From positions 682,001 through 746,000 of the forward strand of contig JAPFFF010000053.1 of NCBI GenBank assembly GCA_039105265.1: 64,000 bases of DNA, written 5' to 3'. The translations under genes and the position numbers were made by a program. Under the pieces are notes generated by a model that saw only the letters and a list, made by a program, of their open reading frames with translations, did no database searches and had not been told where the DNA came from. Source of the stretch: Tritrichomonas musculus. Its lineage: Eukaryota > Parabasalia > Tritrichomonadida > Tritrichomonadidae. This document shows positions 20,375 through 32,100 of the stretch, piece after piece (position 1 is the stretch's first letter; each line of letters begins with the position of its first letter).

Positions 20375-23168
20375 TTAATCATTTTGATGTTGAAACTCGT
20401 AGGCCTCAATCATCAAAACGCGTTCATCAATTTCTTTTTTGATGTTTTGTTGCTTGTTTGTCAGTTTCTTGTCTTTGCTCTCGCCGAAAATATCGTAATT
20501 GTTGGACTGCAAAGTTTCGAAAATATCGGCGAATGAAGGACGACTTTCTGGCGATACAGACAAGCAACTGAGGATCAATTCACGAACCCATTTCACGATT
20601 GTTGTTGGCAAAGAAGGAGGGATTCCGTTGCTGACGTTTTTCAAGCTGAACATTGGATACTTTCCTGTGATGATGTAGATTAATGTGATACCGAATGAAT
20701 AAACGTCCACCTTGTTGTTGTAGACTGGTCCTTTTTCGCTTTCTTCAAAAAGTTCTGGTGCCATGAATCGAAGTGTTCCTACACCTTTTGATTGTGATGT
20801 TTCCAAGCTTTCTTCCTTTGCAAGTCCAAAATCACTGATGCGGACATTGTTTTCTTTACTTAGTAAAACATTCGAAGGCTTCAGGTCACGATGCATGAAT
20901 TTGTGACGGTGAATGTAACGCATTCCGAGGACCAATTCAACGGTAATTCTGCACTTTTCATTGTCATTAAGTTCTTTGTTTTCAATCGCCGTTTCAAGTG
21001 ATTTGGGTTCAAGTGAAAGTATCAAAGAAGGTGGATGAGTGTCATCGCCATAGTTCACCGCAAAGATGTCCAAAACGCATGGATGACGAAGAATGAAGAG
21101 AACTTCTCCTTCAGTGAGGAATCGCTGAACTGTCTTGTGATTGGAATCTTTCAGTTCTTTCATCGCAAATTGTTCGTTTTCTTTCTTGATGACAAGCTTG
21201 ACATTAGAAGTTGCACCTTCGCCAATCACTGACTTGACAGAGTAGTCATTAAAGTCGAAGAATTGGATTCCTGATGGTTTTCCAGCGAGCGCAAAAATGA
21301 ATTTTTTTAGCCTGTCAACTTCGTCTTCAAGTTGGCGATTTCTATCAATAAGTGAAGCCACTTCTTTGCTTTCTGCCTGCTTTTTAATTGGTCCTTTATT
21401 TAAAAGTTCAACAATTTCTGGATGGTCACAATCTTTTGCTAAGTCAATTGCAGTTTTGTAAACTATTTGTAATCAAAAATTCCATAAATGATTGCATATT
21501 TAAATTGCGTAAATAAAAAAGAGGCATAAATATCATTAAAGTTTTTGCATAAAAAAAGTCTTTAATATTGATATCGATACCTTCGTGCGATAAAAGCAAT
21601 TGAGCAATTTCGGTATAACCAAACCAAGCAGCAAAAATTAATGCTGTGCAATGAAATGCTAGAGTTAAATTCCATTATTTTTACTGATTTAAATCCAATT
21701 CTAAAAATTGATTTATAATTTTATGAAATGATAAAAAGTCAAATCCCTTTGATGTTGACATCAATGCCTTTAAACATTAAAAACGCACGAACTGCTTCTG
21801 CATTGCCAACCCATGAAGCCATAATTAATGCTGTGCAATCAAATATTTGATCAAATCCCAAAAGAGAATGAAAAGAAAAATCCAATGAAAAAAGTTAAAT
21901 TTGAATATCATGAATATTTTTTAATTTAAAATGTTTTTCATATTGATATCAACGCCTTCTTGTCTTAGAAATAATTCAACAATTTCTTTATGACCATTTT
22001 CTGCAGCCAAAATCAACGCTGTATTATTAAATGTTCGAGTAAAATTCCATAAATCATTCAATTTTTCAATCCAATGAAAAAAGTTAGATTTGAATTTTAT
22101 GAATGCTTCTGATTTAAAATGCCTTGAATGTTGAAATCAACGCCTTTTTGTCTTAGAAATAATTCAACAATTTCTTTATGACCATTAAATGCAGCCAAAA
22201 TCAACGCTGTATTATTAAATGTTCGAGTAAAATTCCATAAATCATTCAATTTTTCAATCCAATGAAAAAAGTTAGATTTGAATTTCATGAATGCTTCTGA
22301 TTTAAAATGCCTTGAATGTTGAAATCAACGCCTTCTTGTCTTAATAATAATTCAACAATTTCTTTATGACCATAAAATGCAGCCAAAATCAACGCTGTAT
22401 TATTAAATGTTCGAGTAAAATTCCATAAATCATTCAATTTTTAAATTTCATGAAAAAAGTTAGATTTGAATTTTATGAATGCTTCTGATTTAAAATGCCT
22501 TGAATGTTGAAATCAACGCCTTCTTGTCTTAGAAATAATTCAACAATTTCTTTATGACCATTAAATGCAGCCAAAATCAACGCTGTATTATTAAATGTTC
22601 GAGTAAAATTCCATAAATCATTCAATTTTTAAATTTCATGAAAAAAGTTAGATTTGAATTTTATGAAAGTTTTTGATTTAAAATGTTTTGAATGTTGATA
22701 TCAATGCCTTCTTGTCTTAATAATAATTCAACAATTTCTTTATATCCTTTTTCTACAGCATTAGTTAATGCTGTATAATTAAATGTTCGAGGAAAATTCC
22801 ATAAACAATTCAAATTTCCAATCCAATAAAGAAATTAGATTTGAATTCTATGAATGTTTTTGATTTAAAATGTCTTGAATATTGATATCAATGCCTTCTT
22901 GTCTTAATAATAATTCAACAATTTCTTTATGGCCTCTCCATGCAGCACAGATCAATGCTGTTTCATTAAAAGTTGGAGTAAAATTCCATAAAGAATTCAA
23001 ATTTTCAATATTATGAAAAAATTTAGATTTGAATATAATTAATGTTTTTAATTTCAAAATATTTTTTGTGTTAATATCAATTTTCGTGCTCGAGAGAAAT
23101 TTACTAAGTGATTCCAGATCTCCCTTTGCTGCTGCTTCCAAAAAATCGAAATTACTCATTAAAGCCAT
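20375..23168 (-). CDS. Ankyrin-repeat protein kinase in separate coding blocks
   Basis: The 3' block (20,375 to about 21,466) encodes a complete kinase: Gly loop GEGATSNV, Lys in AMKEL, HRDLKPSN at about 20,880-20,902, DFG, and APE. It resembles TKL-type kinases common in trichomonads. The open frame continues upstream of the GTG at 21,361 into the end of an ankyrin repeat (KTAIDLAKDCDHPEIVELL), so 21,361 is not the true start. Upstream lie eight ankyrin blocks of about 29 codons at 187-188-bp spacing (about 21,560 to 22,965) and an N-terminal block starting MALMSNFDFLEAAAKGDL at 23,168. Spacers of about 100 bp hold stops and shift the frame, yet every ankyrin block stays open. The locus is either a multi-intron gene with atypical splice sites or a decayed gene. 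Confidence 0.6.
21560..22965 (-). repeat. 188-bp tandem array of ankyrin blocks plus spacers
   Basis: The word CTGT at the start of each block recurs at 21,644, 21,831, 22,019, 22,207, 22,395, 22,583, 22,771 and 22,958, giving spacings of 187 or 188 bp. Units three to six are nearly identical; outer units are diverged but keep both period and ankyrin residues (TAL-I-AA, EIVELL, GIDIN). Each unit is about 87 bp of ankyrin code plus about 100 bp of spacer containing TGGAATTTTACTCGAACAT or a variant. Confidence 0.85.
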
Positions 23169-23944
23169 AAAACAATAACAAACAAACAAACAAAAAATAA
23201 TTTTGTGAAGAAATACAATTTTGTTCTCAATTTATAAATACCAATTAAAATATAATTATCTTCATAAATATGATGATAATAAAGCCATGAAATGAAAATA
23301 AAATTAAATACTTAATGCTTTATATTTAAATTAAATAAATAAAATCAATTTTGTTATAAACTGGAACCAAAATTTCAGTACCACCAAGATATTCAAAAAA
23401 GTGAAAATAATGGGAAATTCAAAGGAAGTAAAAATAAAAATATCTCAAAAAGTGAAAATAATTTTTACTGAGATTTTAGCCGCTTCAAAAAGTTTATATT
23501 TTAAAATATCATAATATCTATAAAGGTATCAGTTAGAACTGGCTGTACGGAAAAGACTATATAATTTCCTGTCGGATTACTAAATAAAGTATGCTTGGTT
23601 ATCAAGTATAAAGGTAATTTCGAAGATATGCAATTTCGCTAAAATAATGGTTAAATAGGAAAAATCCTGCAATGCATAATATAAAACATCAAATGCGAGT
23701 TTGGTGATATTTGTTTTGGTAGTATAAAAGCAATAATTTTCCTAATATGCTGTGATTTTAAAATTAAAAATAATAATAAACATATATAAAGCTTTTTGAT
23801 ACCTTATTGGGTGGTACTGACTTTTTGGTTCCAGTTTATGTTTGTTATTCAATCATTATTATTTCTCCCAACACAGTAGTACGATCCGAATTTTGACGAA
23901 AAATAGGTTTATTTTAAAAAATTAAAAAAAATTGTATTAAATAT
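23169..23944. other. Intergenic DNA holding one inverted-repeat element
   Basis: There is no gene in this stretch. It lies between the start of the ankyrin-kinase locus and the 3' end of the beta-galactosidase gene. The element at 23,356-23,839 fills most of it. Confidence 0.5.
23356..23839. mobile_element. Inverted-repeat element (MITE-like), 484 bp
   Basis: The left end starts ATAAACTGGAACCAAAA and the right end is its complement; similarity extends about 33 bp through CAGTACCACC. No transposase frame is present. A TTTGTT at 23,350-23,355 and at 23,841-23,846 may be a target duplication, one base off the right terminus. The element belongs to the same class as the other short elements in the window but has different end sequences. 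Confidence 0.65.
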
Positions 23945-26900
23945 TTACTCATAACTAAAACTTAATTTTTCAGATATCTCATCTTCATTATTGAAAGGTA
24001 TTAGTGTGAATCCATAAGAGTAATTCTGATTTGAAGGAAGAGAAAACTCAGGAAGGACTCGATCTCCCCATGAATTGAAACCAGCGACGCCTTGCTGCTT
24101 GTAATCGACGTTAATTTCCACGTAATCGCGAGGCACGATGTCGTCGATGTGCTGGTGTCTTCTCAAAATATTTTTAGCCTCTTCTGGAGGCTTTTTATCA
24201 AAATTGTGGAATTGGTAAGGCAAATTTTTCTGATCTTCAGAATCGAAATCCTCGACTGAATTTCTGAGTGCGTTGAATTCGATCAATTTGTCAGCGTCAA
24301 TTAACAGTCCTTTTGAATTATCGTCATTGTGAACTGCCAGCCATCTAGTATCAACGTGGTGACCGTTTTCTTGTGGTCTAACGTAAGGGAAATAAAGATT
24401 TTCAGCTGTTGTTTTAAACAAGTCAATTCTCGTTCCACTGCAACGATCAGCATAGTTCTCTTCAGGTCCACGGCCGAAATAAATCACGTTGTGCAATTCA
24501 GAAGGAACACGGAAACGAAGTCCAACTCGAGGAATGTTTGGAAGTGGTTCTTTATGCATTTTTTTTGAATGATTGTAACTTACATCAACTTTAACAATGC
24601 CGTTTGTATAAATATGATAAACAACTTCATATTTGTTGTGATTAGAAAGTTGATAATTGACGGTTAGAATTGTAAAGCATTTATGTGAACTGATATGGAA
24701 CTTTTCAACTTCGAAATTATGACTCATTTTCTTCCAGATTTGCTCTCTTAACGGTCCCCCGTTTCCATAGTCATTGTCATTTGGCGCCCGCCAAAAATTA
24801 GGCTGAAGACCGAAGCCGTCTTTGATGAACTCGAATCCATCCACTTGGTAACTTTTGACAACACCTTCGGTTGTATTGAATTCAAATTTAACGTTCTCTG
24901 AGGTGATCGTGACTGAAGTGTCAGTTTTCTTTATGTCAAGTTTTGGCTCATGTTTCAATTTGAACGTTTTATAGATCGGTTCAATTGGGAGTCTAAATTG
25001 ATCGTGAGCGATTTCAAAACCTTTTGGAATGAACGGTTTTTTATCGGTTTTTGCAAGCACTTTTAAGTTCAAGAAATATTCGGTATTAATTTCAGGTTTT
25101 AATTGATTAATTTCATTATGAAGATCAACTTTTATTGATCCTTGTGGCTTCAATTCTTGAATGTCGTTACTTTTGTTAGACAAGTTGATTTCTTTGATGA
25201 CTTTTTCATTGGCTGAAATTGAACAAATTATTTCATAATCATTCAAATCAGTGAAGAAGAAACGGTTTATGATTCGAATGATTCCATTTTTAACATCAGA
25301 GAATTCAAAGCCAACATTCTGTTGCGAATACTTTATTTCAGCCATCGCTGGATGTGGAGTTCTATCAGGATTTACACAGCCATTTATATTAAAGTTGCCA
25401 TCAGAAGGAGTATTTTCACCAAAATCTCCTCCATAAGCCCAATACTTCCTTCCTCCTTTTCCAGTTGTTAATATTCCTTGATCAACCCAGTCCCAAATGA
25501 AGCCACCTTGAATGTTTGGGTAATCATAAATTGCCTCCCAAATTCGATTGAAATTGCCATTTGAATTGCCCATTGAGTGCGAATATTCAGAAGGCATAAC
25601 CGGCCTTTCGTGTGACTTTTCACTCACTTCTTTCAAGTAAGTGTCGGTTGGAAACTTGAGCAACAACATGTCTGAGTTCCAGTCCATTAAAGCGCGATCA
25701 TAATTAACTGGACGGTTTTGACAACTCATTTCATTTTCTTTGATATATTTGTAAGTTTTGTGGAAATTGCAGCCATTTCCTGACTCATTTCCTAATGAGA
25801 AAAAAGTGACACATGCATAATTCTTTGTTCTTTCATACATGTTCTTTGTTCGATCAATGTGTGGCTCGTACCAAATTGGCGCGTTTCCTAACGTACGATC
25901 AAAGTCATATCCCATTCCATGCGATTCAATGTTGCATTCACTGACCACATAAAAACCGTATTCGTCGCACATTTCGTACAAACGACGACAGTTTGGATAA
26001 TGAGAGAAACGGAGGGCGTTAAAATTATTTTGTTTTAAAAGTTCGATATCTTTTAATCGCACTTCATCAGTAACATAATGACCAGTATTTTGATCGTGCT
26101 CGTGAATATTTACACCTTTGTAAATAACCGGTTTTCCGTTAAATAAAAGAACAGTGTAATCATTGTTGTTCCACTTGATATGAGTGAATTCTTCCTTTCT
26201 GAATCCGATACGAAAAGAAACAATCTCGAGAACTGAATTGTCACTTTTCTTCTTTAAAGTGATCAACAATTTGTATAAGCAAGGATCTTCCGCACTCCAA
26301 CGATTCACTTTTTGAATGGTTTGTTCATCGAATTGAATGACATTTTCTTTCATACTTTCAATCGATGAATCTTCTTCATTTTGAAGGATTGTTTTACCAT
26401 CATTGTCAATTAATTCATAAAGAATATTTACATCAACTTTTTCTTTGTCATTGTGATTGATAGCATTGACGGTTAGTTTAAAAATGCCATTTGAATAACC
26501 GTTGTCTAACGTTGAAATTACTTTGAAATCGCGAATGTGAGTTTTCGGTTGTGAATAAAGAACAACATCCCTTTCAATGCCTCCAAGTCTCCACATGTCC
26601 TGATCTTCAAGATATGAGCCTGTTGTATATTTGTATATGACAAATGTGATGACATTCCCTTCTTCTTCCTTTTTATTTATGTACTTGTTTATCAAAAAGT
26701 CGGCGGGATCTTTTGAATCTTCACTGTAGCCAACTTCTTGGCCATTAACATAAACATATAAGCCTGTCTTGGCCGCTCCAACTTGTAAAAATATATCTCG
26801 ATCATCATCAATCCATTTCTGAGGAATTTTAACGTCTTTTTTACGATATACTCCAACTGGATTCTTGTCTGGTAGATCTGGCGGATGGGGATTGATCGGA

Positions 26901-27217
26901 CAAAAGTCATAAGCTGTATCTGTATAAACTGCTACCCCATAGCCTTGGATTTCCCAATTTCCTGGAACATTTATTTCACACCATTTTGGATCATCGTTGT
27001 TGGTGTCGGTTGCAATGTCTTTCGGTACATCTCTGGGATATTCATTGAAATAAAATTCCCATTTGCCATTTAAATTGATATAATAAGGAGAATTTTCGAA
27101 ATTAGTAATGTTGGTAATAGCTTCATCTCTATCATCATGACTAACAAATGATGTTCTTGGCTCTTCCTTGTTGACAGCAACAGATTTTATAATTTTATAA
27201 TAGTCAATATGTAGCAT
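23945..27217 (-). CDS. lacZ: Beta-galactosidase, LacZ type (glycoside hydrolase family 2)
   Basis: The 1090-aa product has the full length of LacZ-type enzymes, which hydrolyse terminal beta-galactosides. It shows the order sugar-binding domain (about 45-225), Ig-like linker (about 226-340), TIM barrel (about 341-640), second linker and C-terminal small-chain-like domain (about 790-1085). The acid/base Glu is E478 in SLGNESGNG and the nucleophile is E544 in MPSEYSHSMGNS. HEHD (372-375) and WDWVDQ (575-580) match conserved active-site segments. There is no signal peptide, so the enzyme is predicted to be intracellular. The family is mainly bacterial and rare in eukaryotes, so lateral transfer is likely. 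The gene is intact and has host-like AT-rich third positions, which suggests an old, domesticated transfer. Confidence 0.9.
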   Translation of the reverse strand: MLHIDYYKIIKSVAVNKEEPRTSFVSHDDRDEAITNITNFENSPYYINLNGKWEFYFNEYPRDVPKDIATDTNNDDPKWCEINVPGNWEIQGYGVAVYTDTAYDFCPINPHPPDLPDKNPVGVYRKKDVKIPQKWIDDDRDIFLQVGAAKTGLYVYVNGQEVGYSEDSKDPADFLINKYINKKEEEGNVITFVIYKYTTGSYLEDQDMWRLGGIERDVVLYSQPKTHIRDFKVISTLDNGYSNGIFKLTVNAINHNDKEKVDVNILYELIDNDGKTILQNEEDSSIESMKENVIQFDEQTIQKVNRWSAEDPCLYKLLITLKKKSDNSVLEIVSFRIGFRKEEFTHIKWNNNDYTVLLFNGKPVIYKGVNIHEHDQNTGHYVTDEVRLKDIELLKQNNFNALRFSHYPNCRRLYEMCDEYGFYVVSECNIESHGMGYDFDRTLGNAPIWYEPHIDRTKNMYERTKNYACVTFFSLGNESGNGCNFHKTYKYIKENEMSCQNRPVNYDRALMDWNSDMLLLKFPTDTYLKEVSEKSHERPVMPSEYSHSMGNSNGNFNRIWEAIYDYPNIQGGFIWDWVDQGILTTGKGGRKYWAYGGDFGENTPSDGNFNINGCVNPDRTPHPAMAEIKYSQQNVGFEFSDVKNGIIRIINRFFFTDLNDYEIICSISANEKVIKEINLSNKSNDIQELKPQGSIKVDLHNEINQLKPEINTEYFLNLKVLAKTDKKPFIPKGFEIAHDQFRLPIEPIYKTFKLKHEPKLDIKKTDTSVTITSENVKFEFNTTEGVVKSYQVDGFEFIKDGFGLQPNFWRAPNDNDYGNGGPLREQIWKKMSHNFEVEKFHISSHKCFTILTVNYQLSNHNKYEVVYHIYTNGIVKVDVSYNHSKKMHKEPLPNIPRVGLRFRVPSELHNVIYFGRGPEENYADRCSGTRIDLFKTTAENLYFPYVRPQENGHHVDTRWLAVHNDDNSKGLLIDADKLIEFNALRNSVEDFDSEDQKNLPYQFHNFDKKPPEEAKNILRRHQHIDDIVPRDYVEINVDYKQQGVAGFNSWGDRVLPEFSLPSNQNYSYGFTLIPFNNEDEISEKLSFSYE

Positions 27218-29165
27218 TAAAACTAATTTTTTAAAAAGAGATAATTCTGAAAACTTTTTCTATATGTACTATAATAACATATTTAAATCAATTTAATTAT
27301 GTATATGTATGAATCTTGAAAAAAAAAGAGATTTTTCATATTTTTATGATTTATATTTATTTTTATATATTTATAAATATGATATTAAATATTATAATTA
27401 TAATAATACAAAATATTTTTTAAGATAATAGCATTTTCTATTTTTATGAGATTACAATTTTTGAATGAAGTTTTTTTTATTATTCAATGAATACTATGAA
27501 GATAAAAAAACGATAAAAGAATTTTTTTGGCTAAAAAGATAGTTCAAATATATTATAATATAATTATAAAATAAAAATCCGATAAACGAAATTTGTGAAT
27601 AAAAAATAATTTCAGAAAAAGTTTATATTTTATAAAAATAAAAAAATAATAATTTATTAATACTATATAAATAAAAGATCATATTTATTTATTATTTTGA
27701 TCTAATTATTAGATATATTGTACAAAAAAAATCTTTAAAAAATAAATGGACTTTATCAAAATACTTCATCAAGTTATCATAGCATCAGGCCTTTTTGACC
27801 CTTATAACTCAGTCTATTTTAGCTTTATGATATGAGATTATTTGAAATATATGGACGTGACTTTTTGAAATATAAAGAATTGAATCTAGTATATTACTAA
27901 TTCTCTTAATAAAAGAATATTACAATATTGATACTATAAAAATATATTATATATTTAAAATAATTATTATTGAATATATAATACTTACATATTTGCTAGT
28001 TATTTTACTAAGATAAAGGTCAAATAAAAAAATGCCAGTTTTGTTATTTCATTATCTTTAAAAATATTATTTAAATTCTTAAATATAATGGAATAAATAA
28101 CAATACTATTAATGATGTAATAATAAAACATCATATAAAATGAAATTATCAAAAATATTCTAATTTTAAAAGAACAATCGTTTATTTTGTATAAAATCGA
28201 ATGTTTATGCATCATTGAACTTAGATGAAATCAAAACAAAAATTCAATAAAAGTCTTTCATCATTAAAAAATTAATTAAATTATCTGTCCTCTCAATCAA
28301 ACACAATCAGATACTAAGTAAGCTACAAGTTCGAATGAAAATGATGATTCGGAAGAAAATTCAAAGGCCAACGATATTTCAAATACTGCGAAGAGTCAGA
28401 AATGGCTGCAAGATACCATTTTCCAATGCAACCATTTTCATAACAGCTGTTTTCAGAGTTCATATCAAACTCTGAAATTGTACATTCTGATAACGAATAT
28501 AGTTTTTTTAGCTGCGAAAGAACATTTTGGTGAATCTTTTTGAGAATCTTTTGTAAATTTACATGAATATACTTTTCTAATGGCGCCATTTGTTTCTTTA
28601 TAGCTTTCATGAGTGTGATTTCTGTATAAATAATTATCAAATATAGCTAAGTTGATCGATTTGTCGTTAATAAAAATAAATGAAAAACTGATCATTTATT
28701 AACTAAATATTATCATGATATTTCGACTATTTTTAAAATTATCCCAAAAATATGTATTTTATCTATTTCCCGTCAAGTTGTATAATAAATATTTAGACTA
28801 AGACTAGTTATAGTTAATGAATTATAAATCTTTTGATCAATTTTTATAAAGGAATTCCTATAATAGGTAAAATTATGTTTATTCGTACTAATAAGATAGA
28901 AAGATAAGCAAATTAATCTTCCAAATTATACTTTCATTCGACAATTTTTGGCTATCAAAAATTGATAGAGAAAAACCTATTAGAATCATTATGCTTATTT
29001 GAAAATTTCCCCTCAAATTCATTTAATAATTATATATACCAAAAAATATATAAATATAATCATAATTCTCGATATACATGCTTTTGTCAAAACGTGGTAA
29101 CTATTCACTTTTTGATAACTTTTTATTTTTTTCAATAAAAATTTTTTTATTTTTCCATTGATTAA
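27218..29165. other. AT-rich intergenic DNA, possible weak relic
   Basis: The stretch lies between divergent genes, so both promoters should be here. Frames at 28,323-28,695 on the minus strand overlap each other and lack recognisable domains; they could be a decayed coding fragment but are not supported. No inverted-repeat element was found by eye. Confidence 0.4.
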
Positions 29166-32100
29166 ATGAAAGCATTTTTCAGTAAAATCAAGCATCAGCA
29201 AATTAATGACGAAATTGACGAATCACAATGTAAAAAACTTAGCAAACTCTTTACAGAAGAAAGATTTCAAGACGTCGTCGGAAAAGCCGAAAAATTTTTA
29301 TTAAAATCTTACAAAGGTACATACAAACAGTTTCTCGATGAAGTAAAGGCAACTCAAAAAACAAGTTGTTGCTTAACTTCATGGAATACGCCAACTCTTT
29401 CTGGTGTATGCTTAGATTGCCAAAAAAATGATTCATCATGCTTATGCATTTCATGTTTTCTTGCAAAAAAACACGACCAACATCATTCATATATAATATA
29501 TTTCCCTTCAGGCTCCTGTGATTGTGGTGATCCCTCATATATTAAGCCTTCCGGTTTTTGTTCACATCATCCAGGTCCTGACCAAAACCCCGATGTTACT
29601 CAAATGACAGAAGAGAATCGTAAAAAGTTTATAACAGTTTTTAGGGCTGCTTTTACAGGTGCTATTCAAACTCCATCAGTAAATAATTCAATAAGAATAA
29701 TTGAATATATAAAAGAATTTGTTCCACTTGGTGACGGTTTACGAAGATGTGTAGCGTATGCAATAGTACCTGTAGCCAAAAAATCATTTCATGACAAGAT
29801 ACAAAAATGCAACAGTAATCTTACAGAAAGTTTTGTGAGCTTATTTGGTCTCTTAACCTCTGATTTATATTTTCGGGACAGAATGAGTGTTATATGTTTT
29901 AGGAATTATATACCACTTCTTAACATTATAGCATCGCATATTTTCAATGATAAAATGAAATCGCCCAGATATCTTTCACTTCACTGCTATTTTGACTTTG
30001 TTTATCATTATTTCAGTGAGCATTCAATTATGTATGCGATAAACAAAGAGTCATTTAACTGGCCCAATTTCCTTATTGATTTCATTGGCATGGCATTTAG
30101 TCCAATTGAAGTTTCCAATTTCAATTACGACAAGAATTTTGAAGGTGGCACTTTTAATCAATTTTGCTTGATTGCAAAATTCCTCAAAATTGTCGTACGT
30201 TTTGATGAGCAGCATTCAAACATACAAAAATTCATTGATCAATACAGCAAACTACTTGTTCGAATAGAAAGAATGATTTATTTTGCAATAAGAACAACGC
30301 CAGAAGATTCAAGTGATGAAGGTTATACATCGTATGAAATTACGCTTAGTTTTTCAGTAATAAATAAAACCTTCAGTTTCGATTTCAAGGATTCATCACC
30401 ACAAAACAAGCAGTTTTCTTTAGATCAACCATTCAAATGCTTACTTGAATTTTTGGATAGAACTGATCCAAAACCGTTGTCTGTTTTGAATGCTCAAGAA
30501 AGATGCCCAATATCAACATTCATTACTCTTCACACACTCTTCTTCACAATCCTCGCTGGCTACAAGAATCCAAAGGATGAATTGAAGTCTCTTTGTGATG
30601 CAAATAAAGTTAGTTTTGATTATTTCTGTTGCAGAGTTGTGATTTATCCATTAAGAGTCCTTGCAGCGTTCTTTATGTATCCAAAGTTTTCGAATATAAA
30701 TGCTGGATACAGATTGTCAATTCAATTCTTATTGAGAAATTCTGCATTCAATACAATATTTGGACTTGTTCAAATGATTCTTTCTATTTGCGAAAACAAG
30801 TCTAAAATAATGAACGCAATTCTGACAACTTTTGGTGTTTTCGATGACATTTCTCTCTACAAAGGAAAACTCAATGAATACGAGTATGAAAGACAGAAGA
30901 ATTTGTTTGATTTGTCTTACTTCGATTGTTCAATTTTCCTTCTCTGTCTTCTGACTGACAGTTCGATTTTGAGCTTCGACGAAATCCGATTCAATCGTCT
31001 TCGTGTGATTGAGCTTCTTAAGAGGAGCAGGGCAACGGCTGGTGAAATTGAAGAACACGTTAATGAGAAGTTTCACAATAAAATTTTCGTTGACAGCCTT
31101 CTTGATTACATCGAACGAGTTATAAATAAGAAAGGTGGAAGTTACTTCAGACTCAAGAATGAAGGAGACTTTACTCCTTTCTTCCCAGCAATCCAACAGA
31201 AAGACAGAATTGAGATCTTGATGAAGTTCACTAACCAATTGATTCCAGTGCCAGATTGCATCGATCTTCCAGAACGTGGAATGTCTTTAAAGGAATGTTT
31301 CAAGACTCCTCAATTTTACTGTCTTTGTTTCAAACTTCTCACATCGCCACAATCAAACTTGACCATGAAACAAGTCGGCCTTGCAATGTGCGACTGCATC
31401 ATCAAAAATACGACGCAGTTTCCTCCAGAATCATACAAAGATGAAAATCCAGTTTCTGTTTCAGCTTCATCATTGAATGAATTGATTCAAAATGCCTCCG
31501 AAAACGTCCAATTGAAAGACACAAACTTGCTTACATGCGGTTTTCAACTTGAAAATTGTGAGAAGACATCTTTGATCAAGCGGATACTGATGCAAGAAAA
31601 CCTAGGGAAACTCTTCATTGAAAAGAATGGATTGCCAGCTGATCTTGGACAGAAAGAGGACACGAAGAATCAAGCTGAAAGAGAGAGAACAGAACAGCTC
31701 ATCAAAGAAAAGAAGGCAAAAGCAATGCTCCTCAAGCAACGTCTGATGAAAGACTTCAACAATAGAAGGAAACAATTCACAGACCTCAGCTCATCTCAAA
31801 TCAAGCAAGAAGAAAAGCAGAAAGAACAAGAACAAAAAGAAAAAGAAGCACCTCAGCAAAACAACAACGACAGTAACAGCAACAACAACTTGAAGATTGA
31901 AAGTGATGAAAGTGAAGAATTCAATTCATCTCAAAATGTTTTAACTGACGAGTTCAACAATGTTCTTTGCAATGTTTGTCTTACATCTCAAGATGACATC
32001 TTCGGAGTTCCATGTCTTTCATTGCCATCGATTCTTTACTCGATCATTGACAACAAACTGCACAAACACAGCAAGCCACTCGATGAGCATGTTGTCACTT

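Noticed and set aside
21560-22965. CRISPR-like array because of regular 188-bp spacing
   Set aside because: The units code for ankyrin repeats and have no short repeat/unique spacer layout; the host is eukaryotic.
28323-28695. Two overlapping minus-strand frames
   Set aside because: Different frames of the same stretch, no recognised domain and no initiator-like site; at most a faint relic.
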